Below, piece by piece: positions 1-6,586 of a DNA stretch of 7,092 nt. Origin of the DNA: an uncultured Sphingomonadales bacterium (GTDB lineage Bacteria > Pseudomonadota > Alphaproteobacteria > Sphingomonadales > Sphingomonadaceae); NCBI GenBank assembly GCA_903911985.1, contig CAIWFP010000515.1, forward strand, positions 1-7,092, read 5' to 3'. Both the position numbers and the translations under genes were made by a program. How positions within the stretch are numbered: the stretch's first letter is position 1; every line of letters starts with the position of its first letter. The notes beneath the pieces are model-generated. The model did not search any database, was not told the origin of the DNA, and saw nothing but the letters and a program-made list of their open reading frames with translations.

Positions 1-1
1 C

Positions 2-214
2 TTAAACACGGTTTGGGCGCTCGTTTTTCAACGGTTGGAAGAAAAGAGCCAGCACGAATTGCGTGCACTCCAGCGGCAATGGATCAAGGACCGCGACGCG
101 AAATGTGAGAAGATTGCATCGGGCTATACCAACTCCGCCTATGATCTTGCGCGGGTTCAATGCCTTACCAACGAAACCATCCGCCGCACCATCTGGTTGG
201 AAAAGCTGCGCTGA
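2..214 (+). CDS. LprI/DUF1311-like protein, C-terminal fragment
   Basis: This is the last 70 codons of a gene that begins left of the window and ends with TGA at 212-214. The reading shows the pattern of the lysozyme-inhibitor LprI-type domain (DUF1311): an opening LNTVW, a charged helix, then QRQWIKDRDAKC, a second cysteine in RVQCL, and a closing helix TIRRTIWLEKLR. Characterised family members are secreted or periplasmic, and some inhibit lysozyme. The two cysteines (window codons 35 and 55) would fit a disulfide in an exported protein, but the N-terminus that would carry a signal peptide is missing. The gene runs in the same direction as rnr, 50 bp upstream of it. The domain call rests on motif recall, and the biological role is inferred only. 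Confidence 0.7.
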   Translation, partial: LNTVWALVFQRLEEKSQHELRALQRQWIKDRDAKCEKIASGYTNSAYDLARVQCLTNETIRRTIWLEKLR

Positions 215-253
215 AAACCGCTGGTCAACTGGCGCTCTGCCCCAATGCGCTCT

Positions 254-260
254 AAGGCGG
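254..260 (+). promoter_or_regulatory. Ribosome binding site of rnr
   Basis: AAGGCGG lies here. Its AAGG core (254-257) sits 7 nt before the ATG at 265, which supports that start. The 50-bp gap from the preceding stop codon shows no terminator hairpin that I can see, so read-through from upstream is possible. Confidence 0.55.
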
Positions 261-264
261 GCAT

Positions 265-2583
265 ATGCCCCATCATCACAAAGCCTCCACCGGCGATAAC
301 GGCCTGCCCAGCCGCCAGCAGATCCTCGACCTCATCGCCAGCAGCGATGAGACCGTCGGCAAGCGCGAGATCGCCCGCGCCTTTGGCCTGAAGGGGCATG
401 AGAAGATCGCGCTCAAGGCCTTGCTCAAGGACATGGCCGAGGAAGGCCTGATCGACGGCAAGCGCACCGCTTTCCACGCCATGGGCGGGGTGCCGCGCGT
501 CACGGTGCTGCGGGTGGTGGCCATCGAGGATGGCGAGGCCATCGCCATTCCCGACAACTGGCAGCCCGACGACGCCACCGTGCCCCCGCGCCTGCGCCTG
601 GTCGAGCGCCGGGCAGGGCCGCAGGGCAGGGGAGGCCCCCGTAAAGGCCCCGTCGCCGCCATCGCCGCGCTGCGCCCCGGCGACCGCGTTCTGGCCCGCA
701 CCGAGGAAACGGCTACCGGCTGGATCGCCCACCCGATGAAGAAACTCCCCGCCGCCAGCGAACAATTCCTCGGCGTGGTGGAACTGGACGGGTCGGGCAA
801 GCCTTGGCTGGCCCCGGTGGACAAACGCGAGCGCCATTCCCAGCCCATCGCCGATCTCGGCGGGGCGGAGGTCGGCAACCTCGTGCTGGCCGAACCTGTC
901 GGCCGATCCCCGCGTTCGGGCGTGAAGGTGACGCAGCTGCTGGGCGACCCGCTGGCCCCGCGCGCCTTCAGCCTGATCGCCATCCACAAGCATGGCATTC
1001 CCAATGTGTTTTCCGCAGAAACGCTGGAAGAAGCGGAGCTTTCCGCCAAACAGCCGCTTTCGCCCGAAACCCGCGAAGACCTGACCCACCTGCCCATCGT
1101 CGCCATCGACCCCACCGATGCCCGCGACCACGACGATGCGATCTGGGCCGAGGCGGACACCGACCCCGCCAACCCCGGAGGCTTCCGCGCGCTGGTGGCC
1201 ATCGCCGATGTGTCATTCTACGTCCGCCCCGGTGGCGCGATCGATCGCGAGGCCCGCAAGCGCGGCAATTCGGTCTATTTCCCCGACCGGGTGGTGCCGA
1301 TGCTGCCCGAGGTGCTTTCCGCCGATGTCTGCTCGCTCAAGGCTGGCGCCCCGCGTGCCGCCATGGCCTGCCACCTTACCATTGATGACAAGGGGCGCAT
1401 TACCAACTGGCGCTTCACCCGCGCCATTGTCCGCATCAGTGAAGTCATCGCCTATGAAGACGCGCAAGCTCGTATCGACGGCAATACCGCCGAGCCCAAC
1501 CTGCTGGCCTTGTGGAATTGCTGGCGGGTGCTGACCCATGCGCGCGATGCCCGCGATCCGCTGGATCTGGACCTGCCCGAGCGGCGGGTGGTGCTCGATG
1601 AACAGGGCCGCATCGCCAGCATTGCCCTGCGCGAGCGGCTGGACGCGCACCGCGTGGTCGAGGACTTCATGATCGCCGCCAATGTCGCCGCCGCCAAGGC
1701 GCTGGAGGCCAAGGTGCAGCCCACCGTCTATCGTATTCACGAGCCGCCAAGCCGCGAAAAGCTGGTGGCGCTCAAGGACTATCTCGCCACCTTCGATCGC
1801 AATCTCGCGCTGGGGCAGGTGATTACGCCGGGCCTGTTCAACCGCATGCTGAAAGACATTGCCGATGACAGCGAGAAGGCGCTGATCATGGAGGCGGTGT
1901 TGCGCAGTCAGACACAGGCCTATTACGGGCCACGAAACGCCGGGCATTTTGGCCTAAGCCTTGGCAGCTATGCCCATTTCACCTCGCCCATCCGCCGCTA
2001 TGCCGATTTGCTGGTGCACCGCGCGCTGGTGGATGGCTGGGGGCTGGAGCAGCCCGCGCCAAAGGTTGATCTGCCCGCGACCACCGGCCTTGCCGCCCGC
2101 GACCGTGACGACCTCGCCCGGGTGTGCGACGCCATTTCCGCCGCCGAACGCCGCGCCATGGTCGCCGAGCGTGAGACGATTGACCGCTATGTCGCGGCCT
2201 GGCTGTCGGCGCGCATTGGCGAAATATTCCCCTGCCGCATTACCGGTGTGCAGCGGTTCGGCTTTTTCGCCACGATCATCGGGCTTGGCGGCGATGGTCT
2301 GGCGCCCGTCTCGGTGCTGGGGGACGAGCGGTTTTCCTATAATGAAAAGGCACAGGCGCTGGAGGGCGAGGAAACCGGCACGCGCTTTGCCGTGGGCGAT
2401 CTGCTGCGCCTGCGTTTGGCCGAGGCCAACCCGTTGACCGGGGCGCTGAAGTTCGAGCTGGAGGATGGCGACGCCGCAATCGAGCCGCGCGGTGGGCGCA
2501 TGGCGGCAAAGCCGAGAGGCAAGCCGATTATGGGCAAGCGCGGAAGGCCTACCAATATCCGCCATCAGGGGAAGCGCCGCTAG
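265..2583 (+). CDS. rnr: Ribonuclease R (RNase II/RNB family 3'-5' exoribonuclease)
   Basis: A 772-residue processive hydrolytic 3'-to-5' exoribonuclease that degrades structured RNA, including mRNA and rRNA fragments, in the cytoplasm. The full family layout is visible. There is a winged-helix-type N-terminus (about residues 14-70), then cold-shock-like domains (about 75-230). The RNB catalytic domain follows, with IDPTDARDHDDA at 281-292. D282, D288, D290 and D291 match the four metal-binding aspartates known in E. coli RNase R (D272, D278, D280, D281). The RNB family signature runs from H561 to H585 and includes FTSPIRRYADLLVHR. An S1 RNA-binding domain covers about 653-735. The last 31 residues (742-772) form a basic tail with 12 Lys/Arg, as is usual for RNase R and not for RNase II. 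ATG is preceded by an AAGG site. The gene converges on the stress-protein gene. It is intact, with no missing catalytic residue. Confidence 0.96.
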   Translation: MPHHHKASTGDNGLPSRQQILDLIASSDETVGKREIARAFGLKGHEKIALKALLKDMAEEGLIDGKRTAFHAMGGVPRVTVLRVVAIEDGEAIAIPDNWQPDDATVPPRLRLVERRAGPQGRGGPRKGPVAAIAALRPGDRVLARTEETATGWIAHPMKKLPAASEQFLGVVELDGSGKPWLAPVDKRERHSQPIADLGGAEVGNLVLAEPVGRSPRSGVKVTQLLGDPLAPRAFSLIAIHKHGIPNVFSAETLEEAELSAKQPLSPETREDLTHLPIVAIDPTDARDHDDAIWAEADTDPANPGGFRALVAIADVSFYVRPGGAIDREARKRGNSVYFPDRVVPMLPEVLSADVCSLKAGAPRAAMACHLTIDDKGRITNWRFTRAIVRISEVIAYEDAQARIDGNTAEPNLLALWNCWRVLTHARDARDPLDLDLPERRVVLDEQGRIASIALRERLDAHRVVEDFMIAANVAAAKALEAKVQPTVYRIHEPPSREKLVALKDYLATFDRNLALGQVITPGLFNRMLKDIADDSEKALIMEAVLRSQTQAYYGPRNAGHFGLSLGSYAHFTSPIRRYADLLVHRALVDGWGLEQPAPKVDLPATTGLAARDRDDLARVCDAISAAERRAMVAERETIDRYVAAWLSARIGEIFPCRITGVQRFGFFATIIGLGGDGLAPVSVLGDERFSYNEKAQALEGEETGTRFAVGDLLRLRLAEANPLTGALKFELEDGDAAIEPRGGRMAAKPRGKPIMGKRGRPTNIRHQGKRR

Positions 2584-2600
2584 GCTGGCAAAAGCCTAGC
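2579..2600. terminator. Shared convergent hairpin containing both stop codons
   Basis: A perfect 8-bp inverted repeat, GCTAGGCT (2579-2586) and AGCCTAGC (2593-2600), flanks a 6-nt loop. The TAG stop of rnr (2581-2583) lies in the left arm. The stop of the minus-strand stress gene (2596-2598 read in reverse) lies in the right arm. No T-run follows on either strand, so this is not a textbook intrinsic terminator. It could act as a weak bidirectional terminator or as a 3'-end stabilising hairpin. Confidence 0.55.
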
Positions 2601-3051
2601 TCAGCCGGTCGACATCCTCTTCCGACAAAGAGCCGGGGATGATGTAAAGCGGACAGCGCAGTTTGCCTGAGCCATGTCCCGAAAAATGGGCAATGAGCGG
2701 GCCTGGCGCGCCGTCTCTGGCAGCGCCCAACACCAGAGCCTGCACTTCCGGGTGCTCTTCGAGATATTGGCTCACCACCTTGATGCCCTCGCCCTGATGC
2801 ACCGAGATCGCCGGCATATGCCCGCCTTGCGACATCACGCTGCCCGCCGCGCCCGCCACCAGTTGCTCGGCGCGAACCCGGGCCTCATCCTCGATGGTGG
2901 CGGCAATCGCGCTGAAGGCGTGGAACGGCTGGCGCGGCAGCAGGGCCAGCAGATGCACCACGCCGCCGGTTTTGGCCGCGCGGCGCGAGGCAAAGCGCAG
3001 GGCCAGCCTCGCTTCGTCGGTTTCGTCCATGATGACCAGATAGACACGCAT
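2596..3051 (-). CDS. Universal stress protein (UspA-like), single domain
   Basis: A 151-residue cytoplasmic protein of the universal stress protein fold. It opens with a beta strand and acidic turn, MRVYLVIMDETDEA, where an Asp typically contacts the nucleotide in ATP-binding Usp proteins. A helix (LALRFASRRAAKTGG) and strand (VHLLALLP) follow. Near the end, G114-x2-G117-x9-G127-S128 fits the G-2x-G-9x-G(S/T) ATP-binding pattern. However, the strand ends at LVLG109, five residues earlier, so the register differs from classic members. ATP binding is therefore likely but not certain. The ATG at 3051 was chosen because the fold begins there. A TTG 12 codons upstream (3087) would add residues that do not look like part of the fold. 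No strong ribosome binding site is visible. The gene is divergent from the PDH E2 gene and converges on rnr. Its specific role is unknown. Confidence 0.85.
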   Translation of the reverse strand: MRVYLVIMDETDEARLALRFASRRAAKTGGVVHLLALLPRQPFHAFSAIAATIEDEARVRAEQLVAGAAGSVMSQGGHMPAISVHQGEGIKVVSQYLEEHPEVQALVLGAARDGAPGPLIAHFSGHGSGKLRCPLYIIPGSLSEEDVDRLS

Positions 3052-3193
3052 GAGGCATGTGTATCGCGGTTCATGCCATTGCCGCAATCGTATTTCCGCC
3101 CAACCAATTTACACTGGCCGCTTGCCGGAACGGGGCATTTTCGCCAAAAGGCCCCACAGCCCTGGCGCTTGCCGCAACGGATTATTGCCACCC
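3052..3193. promoter_or_regulatory. Divergent intergenic region with three TTGCCG(C/G)AA elements
   Basis: This 142-bp gap must hold the promoters of both the stress gene (minus) and the pdhC unit (plus). Three similar 9-mers occur: TTGCCGCAA at 3079-3087, TTGCCGGAA at 3122-3130 and TTGCCGCAA at 3169-3177. The first lies in a perfect 11-bp palindrome, ATTGCCGCAAT (3078-3088). The second and third are the cores of a 14-bp direct repeat with one mismatch (GCTTGCCGGAACGG at 3120-3133, GCTTGCCGCAACGG at 3167-3180). Starts are 43 and 47 bp apart, roughly four helical turns. They may be operator sites, but no known regulator is recognised. I could not place a confident -35/-10 pair. Confidence 0.45.
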
Positions 3194-4510
3194 ATGCCAA
3201 TTCCCCTGAAGATGCCGGCCCTGTCACCCACCATGCAGGAGGGCAAACTGGCCCGGTGGCTGGTTAAAGTCGGCGACACGGTGCAATCCGGCGATATTCT
3301 CGCCGAGATCGAGACCGACAAGGCGACCATGGAATTCGAGGCGGTGGACGAGGGCACCATTGCCTCGATCGCCGTGGCCGCCGGTACCGACGCGGTGAAG
3401 GTGGGCACGGTCATCGCCACCATCACGGGCGAGGATGATGCGGAAGCGGCAAAACCTGCGGCAGCTCAGCAGCCGGCCGCCGTCGCCGCTCCTGCGCCAA
3501 GCCCGCCAGTCGCCAGCGCGCCCACGGTTCAAAAACCCGCTCCAACCACTGCCGTTATCGGCAAGGACCATCGTGTGATTGCTTCCCCCCTCGCCAAGCG
3601 TATCGCCACCCGGATGGGTGTTGACCTGGCCGCAGTCCCCGGCACTGGCCCTAACGGACGCATCGTGCGCGCCGATGTGGAGATGGCGACGCCCGGCACT
3701 GCCCCGGTCAAACCCGCTACTCAGCCTGCCGCTGCTGCTGTCTCGCTCTCGGCGCCAGCGGCGGCTCAGGTCCCGGTGGCCATGGCCGAAGAGACCCGCA
3801 CTCTGCTCGATGATCGCATTCCCCACACGTTGCAAAAGCTGTCGGGCATGCGCAAGACCATCGCCCGGCGCCTCGCCCAATCGATGCAGCAGGCGCCGCA
3901 TATTTACCTCACCGTCGATATCCGCCTCGACAAGCTGCTCGCCCTGCGCATCGAGCTGAACGAAGTCTTGGCCAAGAGCGGCGTCAAGCTGTCGGTGAAC
4001 GACATGCTGATCAAGGCGCTGGGCAAGGCGCTGGTCGAGGTGCCCGCGTGCAACGTCACCTTCGCTGGCGACGAGATGATCCAGTACAGCCGCGCTGATA
4101 TTTCCGTCGCGGTGAGCATCCCCGGCGGCCTCATCACCCCGATCGTTCAGGACGCCAGCGGCCGCAGTCTTGCCGCCATCGCCGAGAGCATGAAAGACCT
4201 TGGCGCCCGGGCGCGGGAAGGCAAGCTGGCGCCCGGCGAATATCAGGGCGGCACCGCCAGCCTGTCGAACATGGGCATGATGGGCATCAAGCAGTTTACC
4301 GCCGTGATCAACCCGCCGCAGAGCACCATCCTCGCCATCGGCGCTGGCGACAAGCGGCCCTGGGTAATGCCGGACGGGACGCTTGGCGTGGCCAATGCGA
4401 TGACCGCCACCGGCAGCTTTGACCACCGCGCGGTGGATGGTGCCGATGGCGCCCGCCTGATGGCCGCCTTCCGCGAATTGTGCGAAAAGCCGCTGGGGCT
4501 GGTGGCCTGA
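3194..4510 (+). CDS. pdhC: Pyruvate dehydrogenase complex E2, dihydrolipoamide acetyltransferase
   Basis: A 438-residue E2 core subunit that transfers the acetyl group from its lipoyl arm to CoA in the pyruvate dehydrogenase complex. Domains in order: one lipoyl domain (about 1-78) with the lipoyl-lysine K43 in ETDKATME; an Ala/Pro-rich flexible linker (about 79-128); the peripheral subunit-binding domain (about 130-166, ASPLAKRIATRMGVDL to GRIVRADVE) that docks E1/E3; a second Ala-rich linker; and the acyltransferase domain (about 205-438) with the active-site motif DHRAVDG, giving H411 and D415. The ATG at 3194 starts MPIPLKMPALSPTM, the canonical E2 N-terminus. An in-frame ATG at 3050 would add 48 residues that look like translated promoter DNA. 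The Shine-Dalgarno signal is weak. E2 identity (pyruvate rather than 2-oxoglutarate) rests on the MPALSPTM start and the flanking E3 gene. No E1 gene is present here. Confidence 0.95.
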   Translation: MPIPLKMPALSPTMQEGKLARWLVKVGDTVQSGDILAEIETDKATMEFEAVDEGTIASIAVAAGTDAVKVGTVIATITGEDDAEAAKPAAAQQPAAVAAPAPSPPVASAPTVQKPAPTTAVIGKDHRVIASPLAKRIATRMGVDLAAVPGTGPNGRIVRADVEMATPGTAPVKPATQPAAAAVSLSAPAAAQVPVAMAEETRTLLDDRIPHTLQKLSGMRKTIARRLAQSMQQAPHIYLTVDIRLDKLLALRIELNEVLAKSGVKLSVNDMLIKALGKALVEVPACNVTFAGDEMIQYSRADISVAVSIPGGLITPIVQDASGRSLAAIAESMKDLGARAREGKLAPGEYQGGTASLSNMGMMGIKQFTAVINPPQSTILAIGAGDKRPWVMPDGTLGVANAMTATGSFDHRAVDGADGARLMAAFRELCEKPLGLVA

Positions 4511-4511
4511 G

Positions 4512-4919
4512 GTGAACCTGCCCAGCCGCGAACCCGTCATTCGCGTCACCGCCATGCCGGCGGATGCCAACGCCTATGGCGACATATTTGGCGGCTGGTT
4601 GATGAGCCTGATGGACATGGGGGCCGGGCTGGTGGCGTCGCGCCGTGCCAAGGGGCGGGCCACCACCGTGGCGATGGATGGCATGCAGTTTCTCGCTCCG
4701 GTCAAGGTTGGCGATGAAATCTCTGTTTTTGGTGAGTTGCGGCGCGTGAGAACCAGTTCCATGACCATCGCCATCGAGGCATGGCGGCGCCATCGCCACG
4801 AGGAAAGCGCGGTGCGGGTGACAGCGGCGGTGTTTACCTTTGTTGCCGTGGATGAAACAGGCCGGCCCAGACCCGTTGATATCGGCGCGGTTGATTTGGC
4901 GCCAGTCGACGATATTTAG
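4512..4919 (+). CDS. YciA-type hotdog acyl-CoA thioesterase
   Basis: A 135-residue acyl-CoA hydrolase of the YciA/hotdog family, predicted cytoplasmic and oligomeric. The core motif AMPADANAYGDIFGGWLMSLMDMG (residues 14-37) aligns with E. coli and H. influenzae YciA. N20 and the GDIFGG loop are kept, and D35 matches the catalytic Asp44 of the H. influenzae protein. The later segments GMQFLAPVKVGDEI and AVFTFVAVDETGRPRPV are also family-typical. Y22 replaces the Asn of the usual NANGD. Translation starts at GTG, one base after the pdhC stop, with no separate strong ribosome binding site, which suggests translational coupling. Its stop overlaps the lpd ribosome binding site. It therefore sits inside the E2–E3 operon, like the orf I recall between pdhB and lpd in Zymomonas mobilis. 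The substrate is unknown; YciA proteins act broadly on short and long acyl-CoAs. Confidence 0.9.
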   Translation: MNLPSREPVIRVTAMPADANAYGDIFGGWLMSLMDMGAGLVASRRAKGRATTVAMDGMQFLAPVKVGDEISVFGELRRVRTSSMTIAIEAWRRHRHEESAVRVTAAVFTFVAVDETGRPRPVDIGAVDLAPVDDI

Positions 4920-4922
4920 GAG
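4918..4922 (+). promoter_or_regulatory. Ribosome binding site of lpdA overlapping the thioesterase stop
   Basis: AGGAG starts inside the TAG stop codon of the thioesterase (4917-4919) and lies 10 nt before the GTG at 4933. It decides the lpdA start in favour of GTG rather than the in-frame ATG at 4840, which is inside the thioesterase gene. Confidence 0.7.
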
Positions 4923-4932
4923 TAGGTTTTTC

Positions 4933-6366
4933 GTGGCTGAACAATATGATCTTATCGTTCTGGGCTCTGGCCCCGGCGGCTATGTCGCGGCGATCCGTGG
5001 CGCTCAGCTGGGGCTGAAAACGGCGATTGTGGAGCGCGAGAACCTGGGCGGCATCTGCCTCAACTGGGGCTGCATTCCCACAAAGGCGCTGCTCCGCTCG
5101 GCCGAGGTGTTTCACCAGATGAAGCACGCCGCCGCCTATGGCCTTTCGGTAGAGAACCCCAAGGCGGATCTGGGGGCCATCGTGCAACGCTCGCGCGGGG
5201 TGGCCAAACAGCTCAATCAGGGCATTGGCCATCTGATGAAGAAGAACAAGGTGACCGTGCATATGGGCACCGGCAAACTTGTCGCTCTCGGTAAAATCAC
5301 GGTGACGGGTGTGGGCGGCAAGACCGAGGAACTGTCGGCCAAACACATCATCGTCGCCACCGGTGCCCGCGCACGCGATCTGCCCCCCTCCATTACTAAT
5401 GGGGCCAAGGCGGACGGTGAACGCATCTGGACCTATCGCCACGCCATGACGCCCAAGGAGCTGCCGACCAGGCTGCTGCTTCTGGGCTCGGGCGCCATCG
5501 GCATCGAATTCGCCAGCTTCTACAACGACCTCGGCGTCGATGTGACCGTGGTGGAAATGCTGGACCGCATCGTGCCGGTGGAAGATGTGGACGTTTCCAC
5601 CTTCCTGCAAAAGGCGTTGAAGAAGCAGGGTATTACCATCCATACCTCAACCAGCCTTGAAAAGGTTGAGGCCGGAGCTTCAGGCGTGAAGGCCACGCTG
5701 AAGGCCAGGGATGGCACGGTAAGCGAGGCTGAATTCAGCCATATGATTGTCGCCATTGGCATTGTGCCCAATGTTGAAAATATCGGGTTGGAAGATCTCG
5801 GCATCGAACCCGACAAGCGTTCCCACATCAAGACCGATGGCTATGGCCGCACCAATGTGAAGGGCGTGTGGGCCATTGGCGATGTGACCGATGGGCCATG
5901 GCTCGCCCACAAGGCCAGCCACGAAGGGGTAACCACCGCCGAGGCCATCGCGCAGGAACTGGGCAACACCGAGGTCCATCCCCACCCGCTGGACCGCAAT
6001 AACATCCCCGGCTGCACCTATTGCCATCCGCAGATCGCCAGCGTCGGCCTCACCGAGGCTAAGGCGAAAGAGGCGGGACATGAGCTGAAGGTGGGCAATT
6101 TCCCCTTCATCGGCAACGGCAAGGCCATCGCGCTTGGCGAGCCGGAAGGCTTCATCAAGACCGTGTTCGACGCGAAAACCGGTGAATTGCTGGGCGCCCA
6201 CATGATCGGCGCCGAGGTTACCGAGCTGATTCAGGGCTATGTGGTGGGCAGGACGCTGGAGACCACCGAGGCCGAGTTGATCCAGACCGTGTTCCCGCAT
6301 CCAACGCTGAGCGAAATGATGCACGAGAGCGTGCTGTCCGCCTATGGCCGGGCGATTCATATCTAG
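4933..6366 (+). CDS. lpdA: Dihydrolipoamide dehydrogenase (E3)
   Basis: A 477-residue FAD-dependent disulfide oxidoreductase that re-oxidises dihydrolipoyl groups on E2 and passes electrons to NAD+. Visible motifs: FAD-binding GSGPGG (11-16); the redox-active disulfide C42-LNWG-C47 in GGICLNWGCIPTKALL; the NAD-binding GSGAIG (185-190); the second FAD motif around AIGDVTDGPWLAHKASHEG (about 315-333); and the C-terminal dimerisation domain with the catalytic pair H456/E461 in HPTLSE. These have the order and spacing of the family, and the length is normal. The start GTG gives MAEQYDLIVLG, right for the family. A CTYCHPQIASVGLTE segment (C361, C364) marks the PDH-type E3 found beside E2 genes in alphaproteobacteria, as far as I recall. 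It is the last gene of the unit, followed by a strong terminator. It may also serve the 2-oxoglutarate or branched-chain complexes if no second E3 exists. Confidence 0.96.
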   Translation: MAEQYDLIVLGSGPGGYVAAIRGAQLGLKTAIVERENLGGICLNWGCIPTKALLRSAEVFHQMKHAAAYGLSVENPKADLGAIVQRSRGVAKQLNQGIGHLMKKNKVTVHMGTGKLVALGKITVTGVGGKTEELSAKHIIVATGARARDLPPSITNGAKADGERIWTYRHAMTPKELPTRLLLLGSGAIGIEFASFYNDLGVDVTVVEMLDRIVPVEDVDVSTFLQKALKKQGITIHTSTSLEKVEAGASGVKATLKARDGTVSEAEFSHMIVAIGIVPNVENIGLEDLGIEPDKRSHIKTDGYGRTNVKGVWAIGDVTDGPWLAHKASHEGVTTAEAIAQELGNTEVHPHPLDRNNIPGCTYCHPQIASVGLTEAKAKEAGHELKVGNFPFIGNGKAIALGEPEGFIKTVFDAKTGELLGAHMIGAEVTELIQGYVVGRTLETTEAELIQTVFPHPTLSEMMHESVLSAYGRAIHI

Positions 6367-6401
6367 GCAGCGCCTTCGCGGCCACCTGCGGGGAAGAATA
6401 G

Positions 6402-6436
6402 ACGGAGCGTGACCTCAGGCGGTCACGCTCCGTTTT
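6402..6436 (+). terminator. Intrinsic terminator of the pdhC–thioesterase–lpdA unit
   Basis: A perfect 13-bp stem, ACGGAGCGTGACC (6402-6414) and GGTCACGCTCCGT (6421-6433), encloses a 6-nt loop TCAGGC. It is followed directly by further T residues, giving TTTT at 6433-6436. It starts 35 bp after the lpdA stop and ends the operon. On the reverse strand the stem lacks a T-run, so it acts mainly in the plus direction. Confidence 0.9.
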
Positions 6437-6586
6437 GCGTTCCCGTTAACCATTAATCCTCGCCTAACCTTAAGCACTCCTCCCTAACTTACGCCCAGAG
6501 TTGAGAAGTTTTTCGGTCGATCGCTCCTGCTGCGGCAAGGGGCGCCCCCCACGGAAAATTCGATAACAACAGTCGGTAGGGAAGCA
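6437..6586 (+). promoter_or_regulatory. Leader/promoter region of the ATP-grasp gene with TTAA/TAAC motifs
   Basis: About 150 bp without a gene, more AT-rich than its surroundings in its first half. TTAACCATTAA (6446-6456) includes TTAACCAT, the 8-mer known as a CtrA half-site in alphaproteobacteria. Similar blocks follow: CTAACCTTAA (6464-6473) and CTAACTTA (6484-6491). The TAAC cores are 18 and 20 bp apart. The full CtrA consensus TTAA-N7-TTAA is not met. A perfect 10-bp palindrome, GGGGCGCCCC, lies at 6539-6548 in the probable 5' leader. No confident -35/-10 pair could be placed. Confidence 0.4.
6578..6582 (+). promoter_or_regulatory. Ribosome binding site of the ATP-grasp gene
   Basis: AGGGA precedes the ATG at 6587 by 4 nt, with GGAAG overlapping it. 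The spacing is slightly short but the site supports this start. Confidence 0.5.

Noticed and set aside
262..288. CATATG plus MPHHHK at the rnr start, resembling an expression-vector His tag
   Set aside because: There are only three histidines and a natural upstream gene and ribosome binding site. It is a chance resemblance.
157..1131. Long minus-strand open frame opposite rnr (324 codons), with a similar one at 1213-1947
   Set aside because: They lie fully opposite the strongly supported RNase R frame. Their translation is rich in G, A, H and R as expected from the reverse of high-GC codons, and they show no domain motif.
3050..3193. N-terminal extension of E2 from the ATG at 3050
   Set aside because: The added 48 residues do not look like an E2 N-terminus or a targeting peptide, and they cover the divergent promoter region. 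MPIPLKMPALSPTM at 3194 is the normal start.
2674..3267. Plus-strand open frame opposite the stress gene, running into pdhC
   Set aside because: The minus frame shows the Usp fold and glycine motif. The plus frame has no motif and would overlap the true E2 start.
3224..4570. 448-codon minus-strand open frame opposite pdhC
   Set aside because: It is the antisense of a gene with a full E2 domain set. The Gly/His/Arg-rich translation has no recognisable fold. It is a GC-skewed codon shadow.
4840..4932. Upstream ATG start for lpdA
   Set aside because: It lies inside the thioesterase gene. The extension does not fit the family, and a good AGGAG precedes the GTG at 4933.
6539..6548. GGGGCGCCCC palindrome as an operator
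   Set aside because: A 10-bp GC-only palindrome is easily met by chance in DNA this rich in GC. It is noted within the leader region only.
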